Part shown: positions 1-6,597 of the stretch, piece after piece
Numbering within the stretch: the stretch's first letter is position 1
Layout of the letters: each line of letters opens with the position of its first letter
NCBI GenBank assembly: GCA_903891365.1
Contig: CAITEG010000001.1
Span: 1 to 12,875, forward strand
Length of the DNA stretch: 12,875 bases
Source: an uncultured bacterium
Lineage (GTDB): Bacteria; Patescibacteriota; Minisyncoccia; Phycocordibacterales; UBA9973
Direction: 5' to 3'
Notes under the pieces: model-generated
The model's input: only the letters and a program-made list of their open reading frames with translations
Database searches by the model: none
Told to the model about the DNA's origin: nothing
Program-made: the position numbers and the translations under genes

Positions 1-1
1 A

Positions 2-643
2 ATAAAATTTGTTCAAGGCGAGTATTTTCATCTGTATAATCGTGGTAACGATAAGAAGGTTATTTTTAGAGACAAAGAAGATTATGAGCATTTTATTGGT
101 TTAATGTATGCTTGTAATCAGACTGAGAATTTTAAAGCTGATAATTTACAGAAAGATCAAGGTTTATTTAATGTAAAAAGGAAAAATATTTTAGTTAATA
201 TAGGAGCATATTGTTTAATGCCAAATCATTTCCATATTTTAATAACAGAAAAAATAGAAGGAGGAATAACTACATTTATGCAAAAATTGAGTACGGCATA
301 TGTGATGTATTATAATAAAAAATATGATAGAACAGGAAGCTTGTTCGAGGGGAAATTCAAAGCAGAACACGCAAGAAATGATAGATACTTAAAATATTTA
401 TATTCATATATACATCTTAACCCAGTAAAACTCATAAATAAAAATTGGAAAGAAGAGGGGATAAAAGATAAAAATGAAGCTTTGGAATATTTGAGTAAAT
501 ATAAATACTCTAGTTATCTTGATTATATAGGAGAAGATAGAGTTCAGAATAAATTATTAAATATAGACAGTTTTCCTCAGTATTTATCAACTAAAAAATC
601 TTTTAATAAAGAAATATTTGAATGGTTGTCATATAAAGATTAA
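2..643 (+). CDS. REP-associated / IS200-like Y1 tyrosine transposase, 5' end off the window
   Basis: Single-strand DNA transposase of the HUH Y1 superfamily. The reading frame is open from base 2, and the upstream residues carry the conserved family start EYFHLYNRGNDKKVIF, so the true start lies a few residues before the window and the internal ATG at 104 is not it. The metal-binding HUH-like motif is MPNHFHIL (His-Phe-His at 227-235). The candidate catalytic Tyr is in SYIHLNPVK, within the family's Y-I-H-x-N-P-V signature, preceded by RTGSLFEGKFKAE. About 213 residues are visible and it appears intact. This arrangement is typical of RAYT proteins, which act on small palindromes rather than on a flanking IS. 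A perfect 11-bp palindrome starts 2 bp after its stop, and related palindromes occur elsewhere in the window. The family call is solid; the RAYT subtype is inferred from the motif and the neighbouring palindrome. Confidence 0.88.
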   Translation: MKFVQGEYFHLYNRGNDKKVIFRDKEDYEHFIGLMYACNQTENFKADNLQKDQGLFNVKRKNILVNIGAYCLMPNHFHILITEKIEGGITTFMQKLSTAYVMYYNKKYDRTGSLFEGKFKAEHARNDRYLKYLYSYIHLNPVKLINKNWKEEGIKDKNEALEYLSKYKYSSYLDYIGEDRVQNKLLNIDSFPQYLSTKKSFNKEIFEWLSYKD

Positions 644-644
644 T

Positions 645-669
645 CTCCGCTAGGCAAGGCCTAGCGGAG
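645..669. repeat. REP-like palindrome beside the transposase
   Basis: Perfect inverted repeat: arms CTCCGCTAGGC (645-655) and GCCTAGCGGAG (659-669) around the 3-nt loop AAG. It starts 2 bp after the transposase stop. There is no T-run behind it, so it is a poor intrinsic terminator on the + strand. Its centre AGGCAAGGCCT (652-662) recurs exactly at 9335-9345 and with one change at 11079-11089, which suggests a dispersed element served by the adjacent transposase. Confidence 0.7.
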
Positions 670-694
670 GAAGTGTTCTAATAGAAAAATAATG

Positions 695-700
695 TATAAT
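695..700 (+). promoter_or_regulatory. -10 box for the delta-prime-like gene
   Basis: TATAAT ends 6 nt before the ATG at 707, so transcription would begin at or near the start codon. No good -35 is visible. The earlier in-frame ATG at 692 overlaps this box and is unlikely to be the start. Confidence 0.6.
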
Positions 701-706
701 AAAATT

Positions 707-1399
707 ATGTTTGAAGAATTATTCCCACAAAATTTGTATCACAGTTACGTGCTTGAAGGAAATCCTGAAGAGATTGTCTATCTTCTCCGTGTGTACCTAG
801 AAGAGAGGGGAGATATAAATAAGAATAGTCCTGATGTAATGCTTAATCTTTATGATGCTTTCAATATAGAAGACGGTCACAATATAAAAGAATGGCACAA
901 GAATAGACCGATAGATGGCAAGAAGAAGATTTGTATTATCGGTGCAAAGTTTATAAATCGTGAAGCAGAGCAGACTTTGCTCAAAATTATAGAGGAGCCG
1001 ACAGAGGATACGCACTTCTTTATAGTGGTGCCTGATTCATCACTACTTGCAGGTACGATACTTTCTCGTGTGCACTTAATCAAGAATTTAAAGAGTGATA
1101 ATAATTTTGAGAATAAAATAGCAGAAGGGTTTGTTAAAATGAATCCAAAAGAAAGAATAGAAAAAGTTGCAGAGATAATAAAAGAATTTAAAGATAATGA
1201 AAATAGTGGGGGGTTACGATATTACGCTATCTCACTTGTAAATGGAATAGAGAGGATAGTTTATGAAAAATGGAAAAAGGATTTAAATAATGAAGATTTG
1301 AAATTTATCCTAACTGAACTTAAAAATTGCCGTTCTTTCCTCTCTACTCCCGGCGCCGCCGTCAAAATGATTTTGGAGCATATAGCTCTTGTGATATAA
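707..1399 (+). CDS. holB: DNA polymerase III delta-prime-like clamp-loader subunit
   Basis: Clamp-loader AAA+ subunit that would help load the sliding clamp in replication. Recognition rests on the segment ICIIGAKFINREAEQTLLKI followed by IEEPTEDTHFFIV and ILSRVHLI, which matches the delta-prime/gamma pattern (sensed Ala-x-x-x-N/E-x-x-x-LLK-x-EEP, then the ILSR arginine region). The N-terminus reads VLEGNPEEIVY where a P-loop would be, so no Walker A lysine is present. That is usual for delta-prime, which does not hydrolyse ATP. No zinc-binding cysteine cluster is seen. It is 230 residues from ATG 707, shorter than the roughly 330 of E. coli HolB, and the C-terminal collar is divergent. ATG 707 is chosen over 692 because the -10 box lies between them. 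Its stop codon overlaps the frr -10 box. The AAA+ replication role is fairly sure; the exact subunit name is less so. Confidence 0.72.
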   Translation: MFEELFPQNLYHSYVLEGNPEEIVYLLRVYLEERGDINKNSPDVMLNLYDAFNIEDGHNIKEWHKNRPIDGKKKICIIGAKFINREAEQTLLKIIEEPTEDTHFFIVVPDSSLLAGTILSRVHLIKNLKSDNNFENKIAEGFVKMNPKERIEKVAEIIKEFKDNENSGGLRYYAISLVNGIERIVYEKWKKDLNNEDLKFILTELKNCRSFLSTPGAAVKMILEHIALVI

Positions 1400-1400
1400 T
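1395..1400 (+). promoter_or_regulatory. Extended -10 box for frr, overlapping the upstream stop codon
   Basis: TGA-TATAAT (TG at 1392-1393, hexamer at 1395-1400) is a consensus extended -10 element. The upstream gene's TAA (1397-1399) lies inside it. The ATG follows after 8 nt, predicting a leader of only a few nucleotides. Confidence 0.6.
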
Positions 1401-1408
1401 AAAAATAT

Positions 1409-1945
1409 ATGGCATACAATACAACAAATTTTAAGACGCAATTAAAAGCAGTAGAAGAATGGCTTAGTAAAGAATATGGTTCTGTACATACTGGTCGTGC
1501 GACTCCGATGATCCTCGACTCTATAAATGTAGAGAGCTATGGTTCATACATGCCTATTAAGAATGTAGCGAGTGTATCTATCGAAGATCCAAAGACACTT
1601 CGAATCGCTCCTTGGGACAAGAATCAGATCAAAGCTATCGAGAGTGCTATCTCGGCTGCGAATCTTGGACTCTCTGTAGTCTCAGATAGTGATGGAGTTC
1701 GCGCCATCTTTCCAATGCTTACGACAGAGAACCGCTCAAAGCTTGTAAAAATTTTGAAAGAGAGACTCGAAGATGCTCGTATAAGTGTCAGAAAAGAAAG
1801 ACAAGCTGAGATAGACAAGACAAGTGACTTGCCAGAAGATGATATGAAAAGAGCAAAGGATGATATACAAAAGTGTGTAGACGAAGCCAATCAAAATCTC
1901 GAAGCCATTTTTGCCAAGAAAGAAACAGACTTAATGAATAATTAA
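1409..1945 (+). CDS. frr: Ribosome recycling factor
   Basis: Frr splits post-termination 70S ribosomes together with EF-G and IF3 in the cytoplasm. The signature is clear: VHTGRATPMILDSINVESYG, SVSIEDPKTLRIAPWDK, then AIFPMLTTENRSKLVKILKE. This is followed by the long helical hairpin arm DARISVRKERQAEIDK and the C-terminal helix. It has 178 residues against the usual ~185; the shortfall is in the loop after VRKERQ, where the common KKL-x-KD-like stretch is reduced to TSDLPEDD. There is no Shine-Dalgarno site before ATG 1409, only the extended -10 box. A perfect 17-bp terminator follows. It lies next to rseP, as in the widespread frr-uppS-cdsA-dxr-rseP order, but here without the genes between. 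Confidence 0.97.
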   Translation: MAYNTTNFKTQLKAVEEWLSKEYGSVHTGRATPMILDSINVESYGSYMPIKNVASVSIEDPKTLRIAPWDKNQIKAIESAISAANLGLSVVSDSDGVRAIFPMLTTENRSKLVKILKERLEDARISVRKERQAEIDKTSDLPEDDMKRAKDDIQKCVDEANQNLEAIFAKKETDLMNN

Positions 1946-1981
1946 AATAAAACTCCTGAGAAGTCTCAGGAGTTTTATTTT
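1944..1981 (+). terminator. Strong terminator after frr
   Basis: A perfect 17-bp inverted repeat (1944-1960 with 1965-1981) surrounds loop AAGT. The GC core is ACTCCTGAG/CTCAGGAGT and the outer part is A/T-rich, giving a U-tract on both strands. It begins inside the frr stop codon and could work in both directions. Confidence 0.9.
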
Positions 1982-2001
1982 ATCTAAATATCAATTTGTG
2001 G

Positions 2002-2007
2002 TATGAT
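2002..2007 (+). promoter_or_regulatory. Extended -10 box for rseP
   Basis: TGG-TATGAT (hexamer 2002-2007) ends 6 nt before ATG 2014, so the predicted transcript starts at or next to the start codon. The -35 region is weak. Confidence 0.55.
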
Positions 2008-2013
2008 AGCTTC

Positions 2014-3108
2014 ATGTCAATTATAATTTTTATTGTTATTTTATTGGTTCTAGTTGTTTCCCATGAATTCGGGCACTTCATCGTCGCTAAAAAGTCAGGA
2101 ATCAGGGTGGATGAATTCTCTTTTGGTTTTCCTCCAAAAATTTGGGGCAAGAAAGTGGGTGAGACGACTTACAACTTGAATGCTCTTCCTTTCGGTGGAT
2201 ATGTAAAAATTTTCGGAGAGAATGGAGATTATGAAAATATTAAAGAAGAAGATAAAAAGAGAAGTTTTGTAAACAAGCCTAGATATATACAAGCTATGGT
2301 TCTAGTTGCTGGAGTTGTTATGAACTTCCTTGTAGCATGGTTACTTCTATCTGTCGGATTCATGTCGGGCCTTCCTTCTTCTTCTAGTATGGCTCCAAGT
2401 GGATCAACTGTCGGAGATCAGCATATAACTATCACGAGTGTTATAAAAGGTAGCCCCGCTGAAAATGCAGGATTTAAAACAGGGGACAAGCTTATAAAGC
2501 TTTCAACTTCTAAAGACTATACAGAAGTGTCTTCTTCAGAAAGTGTTCAATACTTCGTAAAGAAACATGTGAATGAAGCTATTGCCGTAGACTTTTTAAG
2601 AGGTCCAGATGCCAAAGAGATAACAGTCACTCCTTTAAATAATAAAGATGGTTCTCCTGCTATCGGTATAGCGATGGATACTATCGGTACACTTAAGCTG
2701 CCTGTTCACAAAGCTGTCTGGGAAGGGCTCAAGCTCAGTACTAACTTGGTAGTAGGAACAGCTGAAGGGTTCTATAAACTTATCAGCCAAGCTGTCGTCG
2801 GTAAAGGTGATATGTCTGCAGTTACGGGTCCTATCGGTATAGTCGGAGTTGTGGGCGATGCAGCAAAGTTTGGATTTATTTATTTGCTTTCATTTACTGC
2901 GCTCATCTCTATCAACTTAGCAGTTATAAACTTGCTTCCATTCCCAGCACTCGACGGAGGAAGACTTCTTTTCCTTTTAATAGAAAAGATTAAGGGTTCA
3001 CGTATCAATCCTAAAGTTGGAAACATTGTGAATATGATAGGATTTGGATTACTGATGTTATTGATGGTTTTTGTAACTTATCATGACATTATAAAATTGA
3101 TTAAATAA
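2014..3108 (+). CDS. rseP: RseP-type site-2 membrane metalloprotease
   Basis: Intramembrane zinc protease (M50 family) that cleaves transmembrane substrates such as anti-sigma factors or leftover signal peptides. The active-site helix carries HEFGH at residues 17-21, and the second catalytic motif NLLPFPALDGGR (residues 306-317) supplies the Asp ligand D314. In between lies a single PDZ domain (about residues 125-205, around SPAENAGFKTGDKL). Membrane spans are near residues 2-20, 95-118, 285-308 and 340-362. The family motif GFPPKIWGKKVGETTYNLNA is present, and so is PFGGYVKIFGE. At 364 residues it is of the one-PDZ type, shorter than E. coli RseP (450, two PDZ). The TTG at 1996 also opens this frame, but it precedes the -10 box, so ATG 2014 is preferred. 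Confidence 0.95.
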   Translation: MSIIIFIVILLVLVVSHEFGHFIVAKKSGIRVDEFSFGFPPKIWGKKVGETTYNLNALPFGGYVKIFGENGDYENIKEEDKKRSFVNKPRYIQAMVLVAGVVMNFLVAWLLLSVGFMSGLPSSSSMAPSGSTVGDQHITITSVIKGSPAENAGFKTGDKLIKLSTSKDYTEVSSSESVQYFVKKHVNEAIAVDFLRGPDAKEITVTPLNNKDGSPAIGIAMDTIGTLKLPVHKAVWEGLKLSTNLVVGTAEGFYKLISQAVVGKGDMSAVTGPIGIVGVVGDAAKFGFIYLLSFTALISINLAVINLLPFPALDGGRLLFLLIEKIKGSRINPKVGNIVNMIGFGLLMLLMVFVTYHDIIKLIK

Positions 3109-3119
3109 AAAGAAAGAAA

Positions 3120-3157
3120 AAAGTCCCCGGCAGCGTAGCTGCCGGGGGCTTTGATTT
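3120..3157 (+). terminator. Terminator after rseP
   Basis: The core stem CCCCGGCAGC/GCTGCCGGGG (3125-3134 with 3138-3147) has loop GTA and extends outward through AAGT/GCTT with one wobble. It is preceded by an A-rich tract and followed by CTTTGATTTT, a mediocre U-tract. Confidence 0.7.
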
Positions 3158-3201
3158 TAGGCTTTGACTTTGAGTTTGAATTTTGGTTCAATTAAGTTAA
3201 A

Positions 3202-3207
3202 TATAAT
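3202..3207 (+). promoter_or_regulatory. -10 box of the small peptide gene
   Basis: TATAAT at 3202-3207 lies 34 nt before the ATG and leaves room for a leader holding the Shine-Dalgarno site. A TTGAAT at 3176-3181 could be the -35, but the spacing of 20 is long. Confidence 0.5.
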
Positions 3208-3226
3208 AAGTACAAAATTAATCTAT

Positions 3227-3233
3227 AGGAGGA
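3227..3233 (+). promoter_or_regulatory. Strong Shine-Dalgarno site
   Basis: AGGAGGA at 3227-3233, with its GGAGG core 9 nt before ATG 3242. It is the only consensus ribosome binding site noticed in the window and it fixes the start of the 52-residue gene, against the in-frame ATG-less upstream extension to 3164. Confidence 0.75.
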
Positions 3234-3241
3234 CTATAATC

Positions 3242-3400
3242 ATGAAAGGGACAAACAATGGAGGTTGTGAGCCATCAACAACAATGGACCAAGAGTATAA
3301 TTTAGGGGATCATTGCCCTCAGACCTCAGGGTCAAAAGCAGATGATTCTGCAAAAGAATTAGGAGAAGAAGAACTTTCTTCAGACTCAATCATAAGCTGA
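3242..3400 (+). CDS. Orphan 52-residue acidic peptide, unknown function
   Basis: I do not recognise this protein. From ATG 3242 it encodes 52 residues, ending in TGA. It begins MKGTNNGGCEPSTTMDQEY, has two cysteines (C9 and the C in GDHCPQ), and its C-terminal half is strongly acidic and Ser-rich (KELGEEELSSD). There is no signal peptide or membrane span, and it is probably disordered. Its reality is supported by context rather than homology: a -10 box, a consensus Shine-Dalgarno at proper spacing, and a dedicated intrinsic terminator just after the stop, all within 260 bp between two housekeeping genes that each have their own signals. The strong SD contrasts with the SD-less neighbours and suggests high translation. 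A secreted or modified peptide, or a small regulatory protein, are possibilities only; no processing enzyme is adjacent. Confidence 0.68.
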   Translation: MKGTNNGGCEPSTTMDQEYNLGDHCPQTSGSKADDSAKELGEEELSSDSIIS

Positions 3401-3423
3401 ATAGGGCTTAAACTTTAAAAAAT

Positions 3424-3454
3424 GAGCATTCATATATATGGGATGCTCTTTTTT
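3424..3454 (+). terminator. Terminator after the small peptide gene
   Basis: Stem GAGCAT (3424-3429) pairs with ATGCTC (3443-3448), extended by one wobble and one GC pair, with an AT-rich loop. It is followed directly by TTTTTT (3449-3454). Confidence 0.82.
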
Positions 3455-3473
3455 GTTTACAAACTCTAAAAAG

Positions 3474-3508
3474 TATGATAAAGTAATATTAGTAACGCCT
3501 GAAGGCGT
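3474..3508 (+). promoter_or_regulatory. Probable typA promoter and leader hairpin
   Basis: TATGAT at 3474-3479 is a plausible -10 box. Downstream, ACGCC (3495-3499) and GGCGT (3504-3508) form a 5-bp stem with a TGAA tetraloop, followed by ATTTATTTTT. In the typA 5' leader this could be an RNA-stabilising hairpin or a weak attenuator. No Shine-Dalgarno is visible before ATG 3541. Confidence 0.4.
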
Positions 3509-3540
3509 ATTTATTTTTAAAAAAAACGACTCTAAATACA

Positions 3541-5361
3541 ATGAAATCTAATGAAATCAGAAATATAGCTATAATCGCCCACGTTGACCATGGGAAAACT
3601 ACTCTTACAGACCAGCTTATGAAGCAATGTGGAATGGTGGAAGAAGGAGTTACTATGGACTCAAATGCTCTCGAGCTTGAGCGCGGTATTACTATTTACT
3701 CAAAGAATACTTCTGTTAACTATAAGGGTACAAAGATAAACATTGTAGACACTCCCGGCCACGCTGACTTCGGTTCTGAAGTTGAGCGTGTTCTTCGCGC
3801 TATCGACTCTGTGCTTCTCCTTGTAGATGCTCAGGAAGGTCCTATGCCTCAGACAAGATTCGTTCTTAAGAAGTCTCTAGAACTCGGTCTTAAACCAATC
3901 GTTGTTATCAACAAGATAGACAAGCAAGCCGCCAATCCTGACCGTGTTCATGAAGAAGTCTTGGAGTTATTCCTTGAACTTGGTGCTACAGAAGAACAGA
4001 TAGATTTCAAAACTATTTATGCTATCGGCAGAGAAGGTAAAGCCTTCGCAAAACTTGGAGATGATTCTAAAGATTTAACTCCACTTCTAGACCTTATTCT
4101 TTCTGATGTGAAAGAAGCTTCTACTGATGATACAGCTCCGGCTCAAGCTCAAGTTTTTAATCTTGGGTACGACAACTTCATGGGCCGCTTGGCTATTGTT
4201 CGCGTCTATACTGGATCTATCAAGTCAGGCTCTACTATTATTGTGAAGAATACCGATGGTACATCTAGAAATGCTCGAATAACAAAAATATTTACATTTG
4301 AAGGAATTAAAAGAAAGGAAGTAGGTGCTGTGAACTCAGGAGACATCGCTATTATCGCTGGAATTCCCGATGTATATATCGGTGAGACTATCTGTGATAA
4401 ACCTGATACAGAAATACTTCCATCTATCGCTATTGATGAACCAACTATTTCTCTAAACTTTTTGGTGAATGATTCACCTTTCTGTGGGAGAGAAGGTAAG
4501 TATGTCACAAGTCGCCAGATAAGAGAGAGACTTGAGAAAGAACTTGAAATAAACGTTGGACTTAAAATTAACTTTGACGGCACAGATCAAGAGGAACAAC
4601 AGGAAGGATACCTAGTCTACGGACGTGGGGAACTTCACATTGCTATCTTGCTTGAGAATATGCGTCGCGAAGGATATGAATTACAAGTCTCTCAGCCACA
4701 CGTAATCATAAAAGAAGAGAATGGTAAAAAACTTGAACCTTATGAAGAAGTGACTATCGATGTCAGAAGTGATGTCTCAGGTGCTGTTATCGAGAAGCTC
4801 ACTGCTCGCCGTGGACTTATCACAAGTATGCATGAGAAAGAAGGAATAGTTCGCATGCTTATCGAAATCCCTACACGTGGACTCTTGGGATACAGAGGTC
4901 AGTTCGTAGTGGATACTCGTGGTGAGGGAATTCTGGCTTCACGTTTTATCGGCTTCAAAGATTATGCTGGAGAAATAAAGAAGAGAGATGTCGGTTCGAT
5001 GACTTCAATGGTTGCTGGTAAAGTCGCGGCCTTTTCACTTTGGACTTTGCAAGAAAGAGGAATACTTTATGTTGAGCACGGAGATGAAGTTTATGAAGGT
5101 ATGGTTGTCGGTAACGTAACGAAAGGGGATGAGATGAGTGTGAACCCAACAAAAGGTAAACAACTTTCAAATATGCGCTCAAGTGGGACTGATGAAGCGG
5201 TGAATGTAAAACCACCATTTAAACTATCGATAGAGAGGGCACTTGAGATAATGGCAGACGACGAATACCTCGAAATTACACCTAAGAATGTCCGTTTGCG
5301 CAAGAAACTCCTTACAGAACAAGATAGATCAAAAGCCAAAACAGCCTCTGGAAAAAAGTAA
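3541..5361 (+). CDS. typA: Ribosome-associated translational GTPase TypA/BipA
   Basis: GTPase of the EF-G-like class that binds 70S ribosomes, aids 50S assembly and supports growth under stress. The G1 P-loop is AHVDHGKTT (residues 13-21), the G2 region is ELERGITIYSKN, G3 is DTPGH (70-74) and G4 is NKID (124-127). A beta-barrel domain 2 follows at about residues 195-290. The C-terminal part carries the EF-G domain III/V-like segments (VYGRGELHIAILLENMRREG; RRGLITSMHEKEG) and the TypA-specific tail with GTDEAVNVKPP and YLEITPKNVRLRK. It is full length at 606 residues. TypA usually reads KERGITIL where this has ELERGITIY, a mild variation. The ATG at 3541 matches the family start KSNEIRNIAIIAHVDHGK. 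No ribosome binding site is seen. Confidence 0.97.
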   Translation: MKSNEIRNIAIIAHVDHGKTTLTDQLMKQCGMVEEGVTMDSNALELERGITIYSKNTSVNYKGTKINIVDTPGHADFGSEVERVLRAIDSVLLLVDAQEGPMPQTRFVLKKSLELGLKPIVVINKIDKQAANPDRVHEEVLELFLELGATEEQIDFKTIYAIGREGKAFAKLGDDSKDLTPLLDLILSDVKEASTDDTAPAQAQVFNLGYDNFMGRLAIVRVYTGSIKSGSTIIVKNTDGTSRNARITKIFTFEGIKRKEVGAVNSGDIAIIAGIPDVYIGETICDKPDTEILPSIAIDEPTISLNFLVNDSPFCGREGKYVTSRQIRERLEKELEINVGLKINFDGTDQEEQQEGYLVYGRGELHIAILLENMRREGYELQVSQPHVIIKEENGKKLEPYEEVTIDVRSDVSGAVIEKLTARRGLITSMHEKEGIVRMLIEIPTRGLLGYRGQFVVDTRGEGILASRFIGFKDYAGEIKKRDVGSMTSMVAGKVAAFSLWTLQERGILYVEHGDEVYEGMVVGNVTKGDEMSVNPTKGKQLSNMRSSGTDEAVNVKPPFKLSIERALEIMADDEYLEITPKNVRLRKKLLTEQDRSKAKTASGKK

Positions 5362-5395
5362 TTTTACTTGTATTTAAAGGCTTTAATGGAAATAT

Positions 5396-5424
5396 TTGAC
5401 TTTATTTGATACTAATGATATTAT
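5396..5424 (+). promoter_or_regulatory. Consensus sigma-70 promoter for the sigma-like/HARE-HTH gene
   Basis: TTGACT (5396-5401), a 17-nt spacer, then TATTAT (5419-5424) preceded by TG-A, giving both a -35 and an extended -10. This is the best-formed promoter in the window. Initiation near 5431 would leave a leader of about 80 nt. Confidence 0.75.
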
Positions 5425-5463
5425 CAAAACACAGAATAATAATTATTATTTAATTTGAAAAGC

Positions 5464-5507
5464 GTCGCGCTAAAAGGACGGTTGCGCGACACGATTTCGC
5501 AAAATCG
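5464..5507 (+). promoter_or_regulatory. Double-hairpin 5' leader
   Basis: Two consecutive hairpins end three bases before the ATG at 5511. The first is GTCGCGC (5464-5470) with GCGCGAC (5484-5490), loop 13 nt. The second is CGATTT (5492-5497) with AAATCG (5502-5507), loop CGCA. There is no T-run, so these are not terminators. The loop of the first, TAAAAGGACGGTT, contains the only AGGA-like purine stretch in the leader, which the stem would hold about 30 nt from the start. Control of translation initiation or a protein-binding site is possible. No known riboswitch class was recognised. Confidence 0.5.
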
Positions 5508-5510
5508 CAG

Positions 5511-6542
5511 ATGGCAAATACAATAAGTTTCAAACCAAAGCAAGTCACAAAAAAGATTCTTTCAAACCTACCAACGAGGGCTTATGATGTCGTTGTGAAT
5601 CGTTTTGGAATTACTACAGACGGAGAAAGAAAAACACTAGAAGCCATCGGAAAGAAGTATGGTATCACACGTGAACGCGTAAGACAGATAGAGAACTCTG
5701 CTCTTGCTCTTATTCGTAAGAGTGAAGCTTTCAAAGGAGAAAAAGCTGTTTTTGAAGAATTGAAAAATTTGATGCACACTATGGGAGCTATTGTTTCTGA
5801 ACATGAATTTCTAAATCATCTTTCAAAAGATAAAATAACTCAAAACAATATTCACTTGTTCATGACTCTAAGCGATGAATTTACAAAGCACAAAGAAGAC
5901 GCTCATTTCAAGACTCGCTGGAGTGTTGATGCTGAAGTTTCAGACAAGATTCACAAGTCACTCAAGAATCTATATGAAGGTCTTTCCGATAATGAATTAG
6001 TTTCCGAAGGGGAACTCATTGCTAAATTCTTGGAAGAAGTTAAAGACATTTCAGAAAAGTACAAGAGCGAAGAGATAGCAAAGAGATGGCTTTCAATATC
6101 AAAAACTTTGAACAAGAATCCTCTCGGTGAATGGGGTAAGTCAAACTCATCTTCTATCAAAGCACGCGGAGTTAAAGACTATGCCTTCCTTATGATGAGA
6201 AAGCACGGATCACCTATGCACTTTAGAGAAGTAGCCAAAGCTGTCGCTAGTACTTTCGACAAGAAGTGCCACACAGCAACTTGCCACAATGAACTTATCA
6301 AGGATCCTCGCTTCGTTCTAGTTGGCCGTGGTATATACGCACTTTCTGAATGGGGTTACAAGTCAGGAGTTGTCCGTGATGTCATCAACGAGCTTCTAAA
6401 GAAGAATGGTCCTATGAGTAAAGAAGATATCGTAGACCAAGTTATGAAGGAAAGATACTTGAAAAAGAACACAATCCTCGTAAACTTACAGAATACAAAA
6501 TATTTCAAGAAGAATAAGTCAGGTTTATACACAGCAGCATAA
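5511..6542 (+). CDS. Sigma-region-4 / HARE-HTH transcription regulator
   Basis: A 343-residue DNA-binding protein. Residues ~20-72 form a sigma-70 region 4 helix-turn-helix: LPTRAYDVVVNRFGI, then LEAIGKKYGITRERVRQIEN, the classic -35-recognition pattern. There is no sigma region 2, so it cannot act as an ordinary sigma factor alone. A central helical, charged segment (about 75-205) follows. Residues ~218-285 match a HARE-HTH winged helix, as in the RNA polymerase delta subunit: DYAFLMMRKHGSPMHFREVA, then FVLVGRGIYALSEWG. A second, weaker winged-helix-like unit occupies ~290-343. It probably binds RNA polymerase and/or promoter DNA as an accessory factor; that is inference. It has the window's best promoter, a structured leader and its own terminator, so it is a monocistronic, individually controlled unit. 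Confidence 0.85.
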   Translation: MANTISFKPKQVTKKILSNLPTRAYDVVVNRFGITTDGERKTLEAIGKKYGITRERVRQIENSALALIRKSEAFKGEKAVFEELKNLMHTMGAIVSEHEFLNHLSKDKITQNNIHLFMTLSDEFTKHKEDAHFKTRWSVDAEVSDKIHKSLKNLYEGLSDNELVSEGELIAKFLEEVKDISEKYKSEEIAKRWLSISKTLNKNPLGEWGKSNSSSIKARGVKDYAFLMMRKHGSPMHFREVAKAVASTFDKKCHTATCHNELIKDPRFVLVGRGIYALSEWGYKSGVVRDVINELLKKNGPMSKEDIVDQVMKERYLKKNTILVNLQNTKYFKKNKSGLYTAA

Positions 6543-6570
6543 AACTTCCCCCTCTGGGGGAGTTTTTTTT
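6541..6570 (+). terminator. Terminator after the sigma-like gene
   Basis: Stem AAAACTTCCCCC/GGGGGAGTTTT with loop TCT and one bulged T, followed by a run of eight T residues. It overlaps the stop codon of the gene. Confidence 0.9.
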
Positions 6571-6582
6571 ATTTAAATATGT

Positions 6583-6588
6583 TATAAT
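6583..6588 (+). promoter_or_regulatory. Extended -10 box for the 35-residue peptide gene
   Basis: TGT-TATAAT (hexamer 6583-6588) comes immediately after the preceding terminator and 9 nt before ATG 6598. It predicts a leader of two to three nucleotides. Confidence 0.6.
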
Positions 6589-6597
6589 CTAGATGTT

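Noticed and set aside
104..106. ATG at 104 as the start of the transposase
   Set aside because: The frame is open back to base 2 and the upstream codons give the conserved family start (YFHLYNRG...). The gene is simply cut by the window edge.
645..669. Hairpin after the transposase as an ordinary terminator
   Set aside because: The stem is perfect but is followed by AAGTGTTC rather than a T-run, and its core recurs in palindromes inside genes, so a repeat element fits better.
1996..2013. TTG start for rseP at 1996
   Set aside because: These codons include the -10 box and add residues (MWYDSF) not found at the start of the family. The ATG at 2014 gives the normal hydrophobic N-terminus.
3164..3241. 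N-terminal extension of the small peptide gene to 3164
   Set aside because: It would place the -10 box and the consensus Shine-Dalgarno inside the coding sequence. ATG 3242 is correctly spaced from AGGAGG.
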